A stretch of DNA of 49,566 nt from CAVAWX01 sp963614215. Lineage in GTDB: Bacteria; Actinomycetota; Coriobacteriia; Coriobacteriales; QAMH01. Shown here in pieces: positions 42,222 through 49,566 of the stretch. Position 1 is the first letter of the stretch. Every line of letters begins with the position of its first letter. A program made the translations under genes and the position numbers. Below the pieces are notes generated by a model. That model did not search any database and was not told where the DNA came from. It worked only from the letters and a program-made list of their open reading frames with translations. The DNA is taken from NCBI GenBank assembly GCA_963614215.1, contig CAVECB010000010.1:1-49566 (forward strand). Reading direction: 5' to 3'.

Positions 42222-43154
42222 GTGTTGGGGTCTTGCAAAAGACGTCGCGTTGCCGCGTGCATCGCCGCGCATGTGCTGCTTGCCGCTTTCATCGGCGTGG
42301 TGGTGCTCGTGCCCGATTCGCACGCGGTCGCCGCCTCAGGTCCTCTGCTCGTGGCGACGGCCCTGGCAGAGCTTGCCTACCTGGCCTGCCTTGCGCGCGC
42401 GACGCGTTGCAAGACCCCTTCGGCGGCATCGGGCATCATCTCGCTGGTCTGGGTGCTTGCCATCGGCTGGGAGTTGGCCACAGCAAAGCTCGGCCTGCTC
42501 TCCGCGATGCTCTTTCCCGCCCCGCAAAACGTCTTCGACGTCTTTTCGCGCTACCCCTTCGAGCTTGCCATGAACGCCGTCTGCTCGGCCGAGCTGCTCG
42601 TCACGGGCTTTCTCGGCGGCGTGTTTTTGGGTGCGGCCACCGGCATCGTCATCGGCTGGTTCGCCCCGCTGCGCCGCTTCTTTCACCCCATCGCAAAAGT
42701 GCTCGCGCCCATCCCGCCCATGGTGGCCGCCCCCTACGTCATGCTCGTCATGCCCACTTTTCGCGCGGCGTCGGTGGTGCTCGTCGGCATGACCATCTTC
42801 ATGTTCGTGCTCCTAGAGACCATCGAGCGCGTTTCCAACATCGACCGAGAGATTTTGGACTCGGCGCGCATGCTGGACCTGAGCGGGCCGTCCATGGTGG
42901 CCGGCGTGCTCGTGCCCTATGTCGCGCCGGCCGTCGTCGGCGGCCTGAAGCTGTATCTGATCATGGGGTTCATGATGCTCATATACGGCGAGACCATGGG
43001 CTCGACCTATGGCCTCGGGCACTGGATCTGCATCAACCACGTCTCCGCGAACTACGCCAACCTCATCGCCGGCTTCATCGAGATAGGCGTGCTGGTCGTC
43101 GTGGCAAACAAGCTTGTCGAAGTCGCGCAAGCCCGCCTCATACGCTGGCACTGA
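42222..43154 (+). CDS. ABC transporter permease (NitT/TauT type)
   Basis: About 310 residues with an extra N-terminal hydrophobic part before the standard six-helix core. SARMLDLSGPSMVAGVLVPYV is the EAA-type loop for the ATPase, and IYGETMGSTYGLGHWI fits the family end. No ATP-binding subunit is encoded anywhere in this cluster, so it must share one from elsewhere. The GTG start follows a T-rich stretch and is uncertain; a TTG one codon later is possible. Confidence 0.8.
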   Translation: MLGSCKRRRVAACIAAHVLLAAFIGVVVLVPDSHAVAASGPLLVATALAELAYLACLARATRCKTPSAASGIISLVWVLAIGWELATAKLGLLSAMLFPAPQNVFDVFSRYPFELAMNAVCSAELLVTGFLGGVFLGAATGIVIGWFAPLRRFFHPIAKVLAPIPPMVAAPYVMLVMPTFRAASVVLVGMTIFMFVLLETIERVSNIDREILDSARMLDLSGPSMVAGVLVPYVAPAVVGGLKLYLIMGFMMLIYGETMGSTYGLGHWICINHVSANYANLIAGFIEIGVLVVVANKLVEVAQARLIRWH

Positions 43155-43166
43155 GAAAAGGGTGAG

Positions 43167-43193
43167 GAAAAAGGCTGCGGCGCGCGCCTTTCT
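43167..43193 (+). terminator. Weak hairpin after the permease gene
   Basis: AAAGGC and GCCTTT flank a GC-rich loop, followed by CTT. If active, it would separate the permease gene from the ligase gene. The 210-base intergenic region otherwise contains only GGTGAAA motifs and the GAGAAAGG ribosome site of the next gene. Confidence 0.35.
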
Positions 43194-43364
43194 TGCCCGC
43201 ACCCTGCCTCCGTGCGTCTCCATGTGTTTTTCATGGTGAAACGCCGCTTGCGCCATTTGCGTTCATCTCCTAGTAACGAAGTGGTGAAATAGTCGCGCGG
43301 CGCCGCGAGACAAAACGACGCGTCGCATGTGCCAGTACCGTACCTACAAAGAGAAAGGTGAACG

Positions 43365-44765
43365 ATGGCCAAGAAGAACATCCCGTACGACCAGAAGTTC
43401 TACGACCCCGAGATCGAATGCGCCTCGCGCGAGGACATCGAGGCGTTGCAGCTGGAGCGCCTAAACGACGAGCTGCAATTTGCCTACGACAACAGCCCCT
43501 ACTACAAGCGCGCCTTTGACGAAGCCGGCGTCGCGCCGCACTGCGACACACTTGCCGACCTCACACGCTTTCCCTTCATCGACAAGCAGACCGAGCGCGA
43601 CTGCCAGGGCGTGGGCAGCTTTTTTGGCGAGCTGGCCGCCGTGCCCGAAGACGACGTCGTCTACATGGCCACGTCTTCCGGTTCCACCGGCGTGCCCACG
43701 ATGAGCCCCTTCACCCAAGGCGACTTCGACGATTTCATGGACGCGGAAAGCCGGCTGTTTTGGCAGGCGGGCATGCGCCCCAACGACCGCTACCTGCACG
43801 GGATGAACTTCGCGCTCTATGTGGGCGGGCCGTGCGTGGTCGGCGCGCAAAACCTCGGCGCGCTCGGCATCTGGGTGGGCGCGGTGCCCTCGGCGCGCCT
43901 TTTGTGGGCGATGAAGCACTACCAGCCGACGCACCTGTGGACTAGCCCGAGCTATGCGTGGCTGCTCAGCCAAAAGGCCATCGAGCAGGGCTACGACCCC
44001 AAGGCCGATTTCCCGAACCTGCGCACCATCATCATCTCCGGCGAGCCGGGCGGCTCCATCGAGACGACGCGCCACGCCATCGAGGAGGTGTGGGGCGCCG
44101 ACGTCTACGATTTCTTCGGCCTGTCCGACATCTACGGGGCATGCGCGGGCATGTGCGAGGAAAAAGACGGCCTGCACCTGATAGAAGACCAGATTCTGGT
44201 CGAGACCATAGACCCTGTGACGGGCGAGGTCTTGCCTGATGGCGAGAAGGGCGAGATCGTCTACACGACCCTGCTCAAACGCGCCCGCCCGATGATTCGC
44301 TTTCGCAGCGGCGACATCGGCTGGGTGGACAAATCGCCGTGCAAGTGCGGGCGCACGACGTGCCGCATCCACATCGTCGGGCGCAAAGACGAGATGTTCA
44401 TCGTCAGCGCCGTGAATGTCTTCCCGAGCGACATCGAGTATGTGGTGCGCCAGGACCGAGGCCTGTCCGGCGAGTACAAGATTCGCGTCTACGACGAGGA
44501 CTACACGACCAAATACGAGGTGTCTGTGGAGCGCGCATCTGGCTCCGACGAGGCCTTCGATGCCATCGCGCGGCGCGTGGAAGGCGAGCTGAAGGCGCAT
44601 TGCGGCGTGCGGCCGGCCAAGGTCATCGTGTTTGACACCGACAAGCTCGGCGCGTCGAGCGAGCACAAGGCCAAGCGCTTCATCGACGAGCGCGACTCGA
44701 CGGCAGACGCCAAGGCAGTCGAGCGCAGCTTCGAGGAAAAAGACGGCGTCGCAAAGGAGGCGTAA
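43365..44765 (+). CDS. Phenylacetate-CoA ligase-like (PaaK family) protein
   Basis: AMP-forming adenylating enzyme of 466 residues. ATSSGSTGVPTMSPFT is the ATP-binding loop, YDFFGLSDIYGACAGMCEEK the aromatic/Asp motif, and MIRFRSGDIGWVD plus GRKDEMFIVSAVNVFPSDIE the hinge and C-terminal domain, all as in PaaK. CKCGRTTCRIHIVGR carries the cysteines often seen before the hinge. The acid substrate is unknown; phenylacetate itself is not implied. It is followed five bases later by the LysR-type ligand-domain gene, so the two form an operon. Confidence 0.88.
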   Translation: MAKKNIPYDQKFYDPEIECASREDIEALQLERLNDELQFAYDNSPYYKRAFDEAGVAPHCDTLADLTRFPFIDKQTERDCQGVGSFFGELAAVPEDDVVYMATSSGSTGVPTMSPFTQGDFDDFMDAESRLFWQAGMRPNDRYLHGMNFALYVGGPCVVGAQNLGALGIWVGAVPSARLLWAMKHYQPTHLWTSPSYAWLLSQKAIEQGYDPKADFPNLRTIIISGEPGGSIETTRHAIEEVWGADVYDFFGLSDIYGACAGMCEEKDGLHLIEDQILVETIDPVTGEVLPDGEKGEIVYTTLLKRARPMIRFRSGDIGWVDKSPCKCGRTTCRIHIVGRKDEMFIVSAVNVFPSDIEYVVRQDRGLSGEYKIRVYDEDYTTKYEVSVERASGSDEAFDAIARRVEGELKAHCGVRPAKVIVFDTDKLGASSEHKAKRFIDERDSTADAKAVERSFEEKDGVAKEA

Positions 44766-44770
44766 GGGAA

Positions 44771-45427
44771 ATGGCGGAGAAGAAATTCGCGGTCTCGACC
44801 CAGCACTACCTGTTCAACGTCCAGGCGTTCGCGCAATACGTCTTGAGTCAGGGCGGCGACGAGTACGAGTACGGCTACTACGACGGCAAGACCCAAGACG
44901 TCATCGACGACGTGGCCAGCGGCAAAAGCGAGCTGGGCGTGCTTGTGGAGACTGATGCGACCAAAGACGCGCTGGAGGCCGCCTTTGATCAAGCCGGCGT
45001 CGAGTTCGTCGAGCTGTCGCAGTCGGCGCCGCGCGTGGCCGTGCCCACGAGCCACCCGCTGGTCAACGCCAAGAGCCTGAAGCTTGAAGACCTGGAGGAC
45101 TACCCCTACATCTACTTCGAGCAAGGCGAGGGTGCGCCGCGCTTTTTGGCCGAGGAGGCCTTGTCGGATGCGGCGCACGCGCGAAAGATTGCCTGCACGG
45201 ACCGCGCGTCGCTGTCCGAGCTGGCCGCCGCGCTCAATGGCTACACGGTCACGAGCGGCATACTCGTCGGCATATCCGACGGCACGACGCTCACGACCAT
45301 CCCGCTCGAGACAAGCGAGCGCCTGCACCTGGGCTACATCAAGCCCAAGGGCGCCGAGCTAGGTCCGCGTGCGGCGAAGTACGTGGGCAAGTTGGAGAAA
45401 AACCTCACGCGCTACGCCCGTTTCTAG
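44771..45427 (+). CDS. Free-standing LysR-type substrate-binding domain protein
   Basis: 218 residues resembling only the ligand-binding half of LysR regulators. VASGKSELGVLVETDATKDA, then VAVPTSHPLVNAKSLKLEDL and EDYPYIYFEQG, are the typical core of that domain. There is no helix-turn-helix, and the frame has an ordinary start with a GGGAAATGG context, so it is probably not a truncated regulator in this assembly. It may bind the substrate or product of the neighbouring ligase. Confidence 0.78.
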   Translation: MAEKKFAVSTQHYLFNVQAFAQYVLSQGGDEYEYGYYDGKTQDVIDDVASGKSELGVLVETDATKDALEAAFDQAGVEFVELSQSAPRVAVPTSHPLVNAKSLKLEDLEDYPYIYFEQGEGAPRFLAEEALSDAAHARKIACTDRASLSELAAALNGYTVTSGILVGISDGTTLTTIPLETSERLHLGYIKPKGAELGPRAAKYVGKLEKNLTRYARF

Positions 45428-45546
45428 CCGAGGGGCTTGCGCGCGGCGCGTCGGCTTTTTGGGTGCCATAGCTGCGCGCGGCGTATGGGTTTTGGCTGCG
45501 AGGCTTGCGCACGCGCAGCGCTTGCCTTTCAATTTCGGGTTTCATG

Positions 45547-45581
45547 AAAAGGGGTGCGGCCGCAAGCTGCGCCCCTTTTTT
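45547..45581 (+). terminator. Terminator after the LysR-like gene
   Basis: AAAAGGGGTGCGGC pairs, with G-U pairs, with GCTGCGCCCCTTTT, followed by further T. It ends the cluster about 150 bases after the last stop. Confidence 0.75.
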
Positions 45582-45627
45582 CACGTCTCGAGACGCCGCC
45601 GCGAAGCGCGCCGAAACGCCCGGTTTT

Positions 45628-45738
45628 CGCAATCGGTGGGTCAGAATCTCCGCAATCGGAGGGTCAAAAACTCCGCAATCGGAGGGTTGAAAACTCCGCA
45701 ATCGGTGGATTAAAATCTTCGCAATCGGTGGGTTGAAC
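45628..45738. repeat. Five 23-bp tandem repeats containing a promoter
   Basis: CGCAATCGG recurs with exact 23-base spacing at 45628, 45651, 45674, 45697 and 45720. The rest of each unit varies around GGAGGGTYRAAAACTC. Two copies contain CTCCG-CAAT-CGGAG, a small palindrome. TTGAAA from unit 3 (45687-45692) and TAAAAT from unit 4 (45711-45716) are 18 bases apart and make a plausible promoter, so the array probably governs the ATPase gene at 45755. Confidence 0.85.
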
Positions 45739-45754
45739 AAGAAAGCCGCAGGAT

Positions 45755-47038
45755 ATGCCCCAGAAAAAACTCGGCACGAAAAAGTACCTCCCGCGCCTGA
45801 CAGACGCCCTCATCCAGCGCAAGCTCGGCTATGCTGGGGCGGTCGAGGTGCGAGGCCCCAAGTGGTGCGGCAAGACGCAGTCGGCGCTGCAGCTGTCTTC
45901 TAGCGCGATCATGATGCAAGACCCCGACAAGAGGGCCGACTACCAGGCGCTCGCCTCCACGAAGCCCTCGACACTTCTCGAAGGCGCCGCGCCGCGCCTG
46001 ATCGACGAATGGCAGGAGGCGCCGCAGCTGTGGGACGCCGTGCGCTTTGCCGTCGATGGCGACGAGCGCCCGGGCCGCTTCATCCTGACCGGCTCGGCGA
46101 CCCCGACCGCCTTGCCGTCGCATTCGGGGGCGGGGCGAATCGTCTCGCTGGACATGGGCCCTATGAGCCTGGCCGAATCGGGCGATTCCACGCGCGAGGT
46201 CTCGCTTGCCACCCTCTTCGACGGCTGTGAAGACGTCTCGGGGCATTCCGACTGCGACGTCGAGCGCATGGCCTACCTGGTCTGTCGCGGGGGCTGGCCG
46301 TATGCCGTCACGCGCGCGAAAGGCAGCGGCGCCCTCGACATGGCCTTCGACTATCTGGCGACAATCGCCGAACAAGACATATCGCGCGCCGACGGCGTCA
46401 TGCGCAACCCGCAGTATGCGCGCCTCGTCATGGCCGAATATGCTCGCCTCAGCTCCTCGCAGGCCACGCAATCGACCATCTTGAAGGACCTGAAATCGCG
46501 CGACATCGACCTGTCCAAAGACACGGTCAACGGCTATCTTGCCGCCCTGCGCCGCCTCTACGTCGTCCAGGAGCTTTCCGCCTGGACCCCCTCGCTTCAC
46601 GCGAAATCGCGCATCACGAAGACGCCGACGCGGCACTTCACCTGCCCGTCCATAGCCGCCGCCGCCCTCGGGGCAAGCCCGCGCTCCCTGCTGCTCGACA
46701 CCTCGACGCTGGGGCTTTTGTTCGAGTCGCTGTGCGTGCGCGACCTGCGCGTCTATGCCCGCGTCCTTGGCGGCGAGCTGTTTCACTACCACGACGAGGC
46801 CGGCCGCGAGGCCGATGCGGTCGTGCAACTGCGCGACGGGCGCTACGCACTGTTCGAGGTGAAGCTCGGCGCCGCGTTTGCCGACGAGGGGGCGCAAAGC
46901 CTGAAAAGCCTCGTGGGGAAAATAGACACGACCGTGATGGGCGAGCCGGCGTTTTGCGCGGTGCTGGTCCCCGGAGGCTATGCCATGCGCCGCGACGACG
47001 GCATCTTTGTCTTGCCCGTCTCCTGCTTGGACGCATGA
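45755..47038 (+). CDS. AAA ATPase with DUF4143 domain
   Basis: 427 residues. Walker A is GPKWCGKT and Walker B is RLIDEWQEAP, followed by FILTGSATP, the usual AAA_14 pattern. The C-terminal DUF4143 part contains GREADAVVQL and YALFEVKLG, a PD-(D/E)xK-like set of acidic and lysine residues. These proteins are common and often acquired by transfer; their job is not established, though links with defence and mobile DNA have been suggested. The Shine-Dalgarno is weak (GAAAG nine bases upstream). It follows a 23-bp repeat array. Confidence 0.87.
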   Translation: MPQKKLGTKKYLPRLTDALIQRKLGYAGAVEVRGPKWCGKTQSALQLSSSAIMMQDPDKRADYQALASTKPSTLLEGAAPRLIDEWQEAPQLWDAVRFAVDGDERPGRFILTGSATPTALPSHSGAGRIVSLDMGPMSLAESGDSTREVSLATLFDGCEDVSGHSDCDVERMAYLVCRGGWPYAVTRAKGSGALDMAFDYLATIAEQDISRADGVMRNPQYARLVMAEYARLSSSQATQSTILKDLKSRDIDLSKDTVNGYLAALRRLYVVQELSAWTPSLHAKSRITKTPTRHFTCPSIAAAALGASPRSLLLDTSTLGLLFESLCVRDLRVYARVLGGELFHYHDEAGREADAVVQLRDGRYALFEVKLGAAFADEGAQSLKSLVGKIDTTVMGEPAFCAVLVPGGYAMRRDDGIFVLPVSCLDA

Positions 47039-47071
47039 GGGCGTGCGATGGAAACCTTGAGGAGGTAGACG

Positions 47072-47731
47072 ATGAAAGAAACTGCGGGACACGTGTTCAA
47101 CATCGCGAAAAAGAATGCGCCCATGCCGGGGTGCACGGTCTCGACGTGCATGAGCAGCCCGGGCGAGCCGGCGATTATCTGCTTTTCGCTTGCAGCCGGC
47201 ACCGACATTAGCGCCGAGTCGCACCCGGCCGACAAGCTGCTTGTGTGCCATGCGGGGCAGGCAAACGTCTTCGAGCTGGGCGGATGCGAGCGCTGCCTTT
47301 CCGCGCGTTGTTGCTCTATCATGCGCAAAGACGTGGCCACGGGTCTGAAAAGCGAGTCCGGCTGCGTCTACACCGAGATAGAGCTGGAGAAGGGAAGCGT
47401 CATGAACGAATTGCTGCAAGCGGGAAAGGCGGTGCAGCTCGGAGAGCTGCTCGACTACAAGGCCGACTCCATCGTCAACCTCGACATCGTCAAAAACGAC
47501 CACCTGAAGTTCATGGTCATGGCATTTGATGAGGGCACGGGCTTGAGCGAGCACGCCGCGCCGGGCGAGGCCATCGTGTGTGCGTTGGAGGGCAAGGGCA
47601 TCATCGGCTACGAGGGCGCCGAGCACGCCATATGCGCAGGCGAGAGCTTCAAGTTCGACAAGGGCGGCAAGCACTACGTGAAGGCCGACGGGTGCTTCAA
47701 GATGGCCCTGCTCATCGTCTACGGCGAGTAG
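47072..47731 (+). CDS. Bicupin-fold protein
   Basis: 219 residues with two cupin-like barrels. The first has SAESHPADKLLVCHAGQANV and the second has SEHAAPGEAIVCALEGKGII then GESFKFDKGGKHYVKADG. These resemble metal-binding cupin motifs with some histidines replaced. Such proteins act as small-molecule sensors or isomerases; no reaction can be assigned. GAGGAGG lies before the ATG. It is 33 bases after the ATPase gene. A hairpin (AGGCGC with GCGCCT, about 47730-47763) follows the stop. Confidence 0.75.
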   Translation: MKETAGHVFNIAKKNAPMPGCTVSTCMSSPGEPAIICFSLAAGTDISAESHPADKLLVCHAGQANVFELGGCERCLSARCCSIMRKDVATGLKSESGCVYTEIELEKGSVMNELLQAGKAVQLGELLDYKADSIVNLDIVKNDHLKFMVMAFDEGTGLSEHAAPGEAIVCALEGKGIIGYEGAEHAICAGESFKFDKGGKHYVKADGCFKMALLIVYGE

Positions 47732-47939
47732 GCGCTTGGCGCTTTCACACATCGGCGCCTTTATGCATCGGCGTCTTTCTCGCTGGCGTTGCCCGGATGC
47801 GGCACGCCTGTGCGCCTGTCCGTTTTTGCCCTCACAGGTGCCCGCCGCCGCCTGCGCGGAATGGTAGAATTTCCGCGTATATAAAGGGTTCGCTGCGCAA
47901 CGCCGCCTGCGTTGTCTTTCGGGGAAGGGGACACACGTC

Positions 47940-49566
47940 ATGACACCTTCGAGAAAAACCATCCGCATCGCCGTATCCGCGTTGCTCGCCGCGATTTTGG
48001 CGGCAGCCTGTGCCTGCGCGTTTGCCTTGGGCAGCAAGGCCGCATGGGCGCAAGACGACGAGGAAAAAGAGATTGCCGCCGAGTTCTACAAAGGTGTGGA
48101 GCTGTCCGAGCCTGAGGTGGAAGGCGAGCTGCTCGAGTCCGGGGGGGGGAATTCTGGCTTTGGGATGCTCTCGACGGGCTCTGCCTCCTCAACGGCCGCT
48201 GAGTGCGAAGAGGAGATAAAACGACGTGTGAACCGGGCCTTGTCCCTCGTGGGCGCAGGCCAGGGCGTCACTACGGAAGACGACGTTGAATACGCCGTTG
48301 TCGACCTCGCAGACCTCGGCATCACCGATTATGTGGCTGGGGCAAATCTCGCTTACTCGTGCGCGAGCGCTTTTCCCGATTTTTTCTATTTGGGCAACAG
48401 GTATAGATACGGCTATACCTATAATTCGACCATCGGCGGATATGTCCTCAAATCTGTCTCTTTTCGTCTGGCCTACACGGCTTCAGACATTCCCAGCATG
48501 GTCACCAAGTACAACGCGGCCATGGATAATCTGATGTCGTGGGTGCCGCCTTCGGCTTCGACGCCCGAGAAGGTGAAGGCCGTGCACGATTGGCTCGTGC
48601 GCAACTGCCTCTACAACATGGACGCGGCAAACCAGGGCATCACCACCTACGGGCCTGACCCTTGGAATGCCTATGGCGCGGTCGTGAACAAAAGCCCTGT
48701 CTGTGAGGGGTATTCGGAGGCCTTTCAAGCGGCCATGCAGCGTCTTGGCCTCGAGTGCACCTGCGTCGAACAATGGATTGGAAACTCCGGTCACGAGTGG
48801 AACCGGCTGAAGGTGGACGGCAAGTGGTACAACATCGACGTGACGCACGACGACCCCCTCTATGGTACCTATGAAGACGGCGGCTTCGACGAGACGCCCA
48901 GGACCACCTATTTCATGAAAAGCGACGCTTGGTTCAAGGCCAACCCCTCGGGCAACGGATGGCACGCCGAGTGGACGCCCGAAGGCGAGGCGGGAACGGA
49001 CACCACCTACGACTCCTACACGTGGACAAGCGCCGTCTCGTCGGCCTCAACCTCTGCTGCGAACATCACCGCTCTTTCCGTCACGCCCTCTGCGCTGTCG
49101 CTGGGATTTGCCGAGGCGGCGACGGTTTCTGCGAGCGCGACGCCTGCCTACGGCTCCTACTATGCCCATTGGACCTCGTCAAACCCGATGATTGCCTCTG
49201 TGGACCCGCAGGGCTACGTCGTCGCGGACAGCACCGCCGGCATAGTGACGCTCACGTGCAAAGCCGGTGGCAAGAGCTCCACCGCACGCGTTGTGGTGAA
49301 GGGTGGCAAGATTTCGGATTCGGCCGTCTCGGTGGTGCTTTCCCCGACTTCATTTACCTATAGCGGCAGTGCGTGCGAGCCCGCCGCGACCGTGACCCAC
49401 AGCACCGCGACGGGAAACATCACCCTCGTTGAAAACGAGGACTATACCGTCTCGTATGCGAGCAACGTAAACGCCGGCACAGCGACCGCGACCATCACTG
49501 GCAAGGGCAAGTACACCGGCACGCAGACGCTGAACTTCACCATCAACCCGGCCGACATCTCCTCGG
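47940..49566 (+). CDS. Surface transglutaminase-like protein with Ig-like repeats (5' part)
   Basis: Runs off the window; 542 residues are visible. A signal peptide ends near SKAAWAQ. The catalytic transglutaminase/protease-like core has VHDWLVRNCLYN, SPVCEGYSEAFQ (Cys255), GHEWNRLKVDGKWYNIDVTH (His285, Asp300), the Cys-His-Asp triad. A Big_2-like bacterial Ig domain (ALSVTPSALSLGF, SVDPQGYVVA) and then a second beta-rich repeat (DYTVSYASNVNAGTATATIT) follow, as in Coriobacteriia surface proteins. A run of nine G (48141-48149) codes Gly68-70 near the start and could shift frame by slippage. GGGGAAGGGG precedes the ATG; TAGAAT at 47865-47870 may be the -10. Confidence 0.85.
   Translation, partial: MTPSRKTIRIAVSALLAAILAAACACAFALGSKAAWAQDDEEKEIAAEFYKGVELSEPEVEGELLESGGGNSGFGMLSTGSASSTAAECEEEIKRRVNRALSLVGAGQGVTTEDDVEYAVVDLADLGITDYVAGANLAYSCASAFPDFFYLGNRYRYGYTYNSTIGGYVLKSVSFRLAYTASDIPSMVTKYNAAMDNLMSWVPPSASTPEKVKAVHDWLVRNCLYNMDAANQGITTYGPDPWNAYGAVVNKSPVCEGYSEAFQAAMQRLGLECTCVEQWIGNSGHEWNRLKVDGKWYNIDVTHDDPLYGTYEDGGFDETPRTTYFMKSDAWFKANPSGNGWHAEWTPEGEAGTDTTYDSYTWTSAVSSASTSAANITALSVTPSALSLGFAEAATVSASATPAYGSYYAHWTSSNPMIASVDPQGYVVADSTAGIVTLTCKAGGKSSTARVVVKGGKISDSAVSVVLSPTSFTYSGSACEPAATVTHSTATGNITLVENEDYTVSYASNVNAGTATATITGKGKYTGTQTLNFTINPADISS

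Noticed and set aside
45628..45738. Regular repeats that at first resemble a CRISPR array
   Set aside because: The unit is only 23 bases including its variable part, there are no unique spacers of 30 bases or more, and no cas gene is present. It is a tandem repeat.
45710..48037. Long minus-strand open frame opposite the DUF4143 ATPase and bicupin genes
   Set aside because: Composition and overlap mark it as a shadow; the plus-strand genes have clear motifs and ribosome sites.

Overview
This window comes from a high-GC Gram-positive anaerobe. It is most likely a member of the Coriobacteriia (Eggerthellaceae/Coriobacteriales type). That is inferred from the strong G/C bias at third codon positions, AGGAGG-type ribosome binding sites, Ser-rich lipoprotein linkers, a type III glutamine synthetase, and surface proteins with bacterial Ig-like domains. 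There is one assembly gap (34996-35719). I saw no tRNA, rRNA, CRISPR array or transposase.

Layout. 332-2983: asparagine permease and cytoplasmic asparaginase (ansP-ansA). 3134-6196 (minus): a large PreP-type M16C metalloprotease. 6451-12931: nitrogen assimilation (gdhA, glnN) and a CtpE-like P-type ATPase. 13095-15756: an acyl-ACP thioesterase and a secreted coiled-coil/lysozyme-like protein. 15992-23147: an L-rhamnose operon (pyruvate kinase-like gene, rhaB, rhaA, rhaD, rhaM, MFS transporter) ending in a strong terminator. 23374-24387: a BioB-like radical SAM enzyme. 24562-27299: metNIQ methionine importer preceded by a Met-rich leader peptide and hairpin. 27517-30216: copper ATPase with a CopZ-like domain fused at its C-terminus. 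30278-36668: membrane and envelope genes, tadA, a glycosyltransferase, nth (cut by the gap), a TM2 protein (cut by the gap) and a zinc-ribbon/CD225-like protein. 36883-39502 (minus): a TetR regulator and an MFS exporter fused to CBS domains. 39793-45427: an operator-like region, then CobW GTPase, substrate-binding lipoprotein, ABC permease, PaaK-like ligase and a LysR-type ligand domain without a DNA-binding domain. 45628-47731: a 23-bp repeat array, a DUF4143 ATPase and a bicupin. 47940-end: a surface transglutaminase-like protein carrying a G9 tract, running off the window.

The most notable finding is a pair of related small loci at 7820-8113 (plus) and 13841-14128 (minus). Each encodes a short hydrophobic peptide beginning MCEIL. 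Each has a conserved leader in which the ribosome binding site can pair with an upstream pyrimidine stretch. Each also has a convergent small-RNA gene with its own sigma70-type promoter, which ends in a hairpin overlapping the end of the peptide gene. This is the architecture of a type I toxin-antitoxin module (compare par/Fst or txpA/ratA). I did not recognise the peptide family, so the assignment rests on architecture and on the two-copy comparison.

Other points of interest are a pyruvate kinase homologue with substituted metal ligands heading the rhamnose operon, the methionine leader peptide, tandem CTCTAGAG palindromes upstream of the CobW cluster, the promoter-bearing 23-bp repeats, and two fusion proteins (CopA-CopZ and MFS-CBS).
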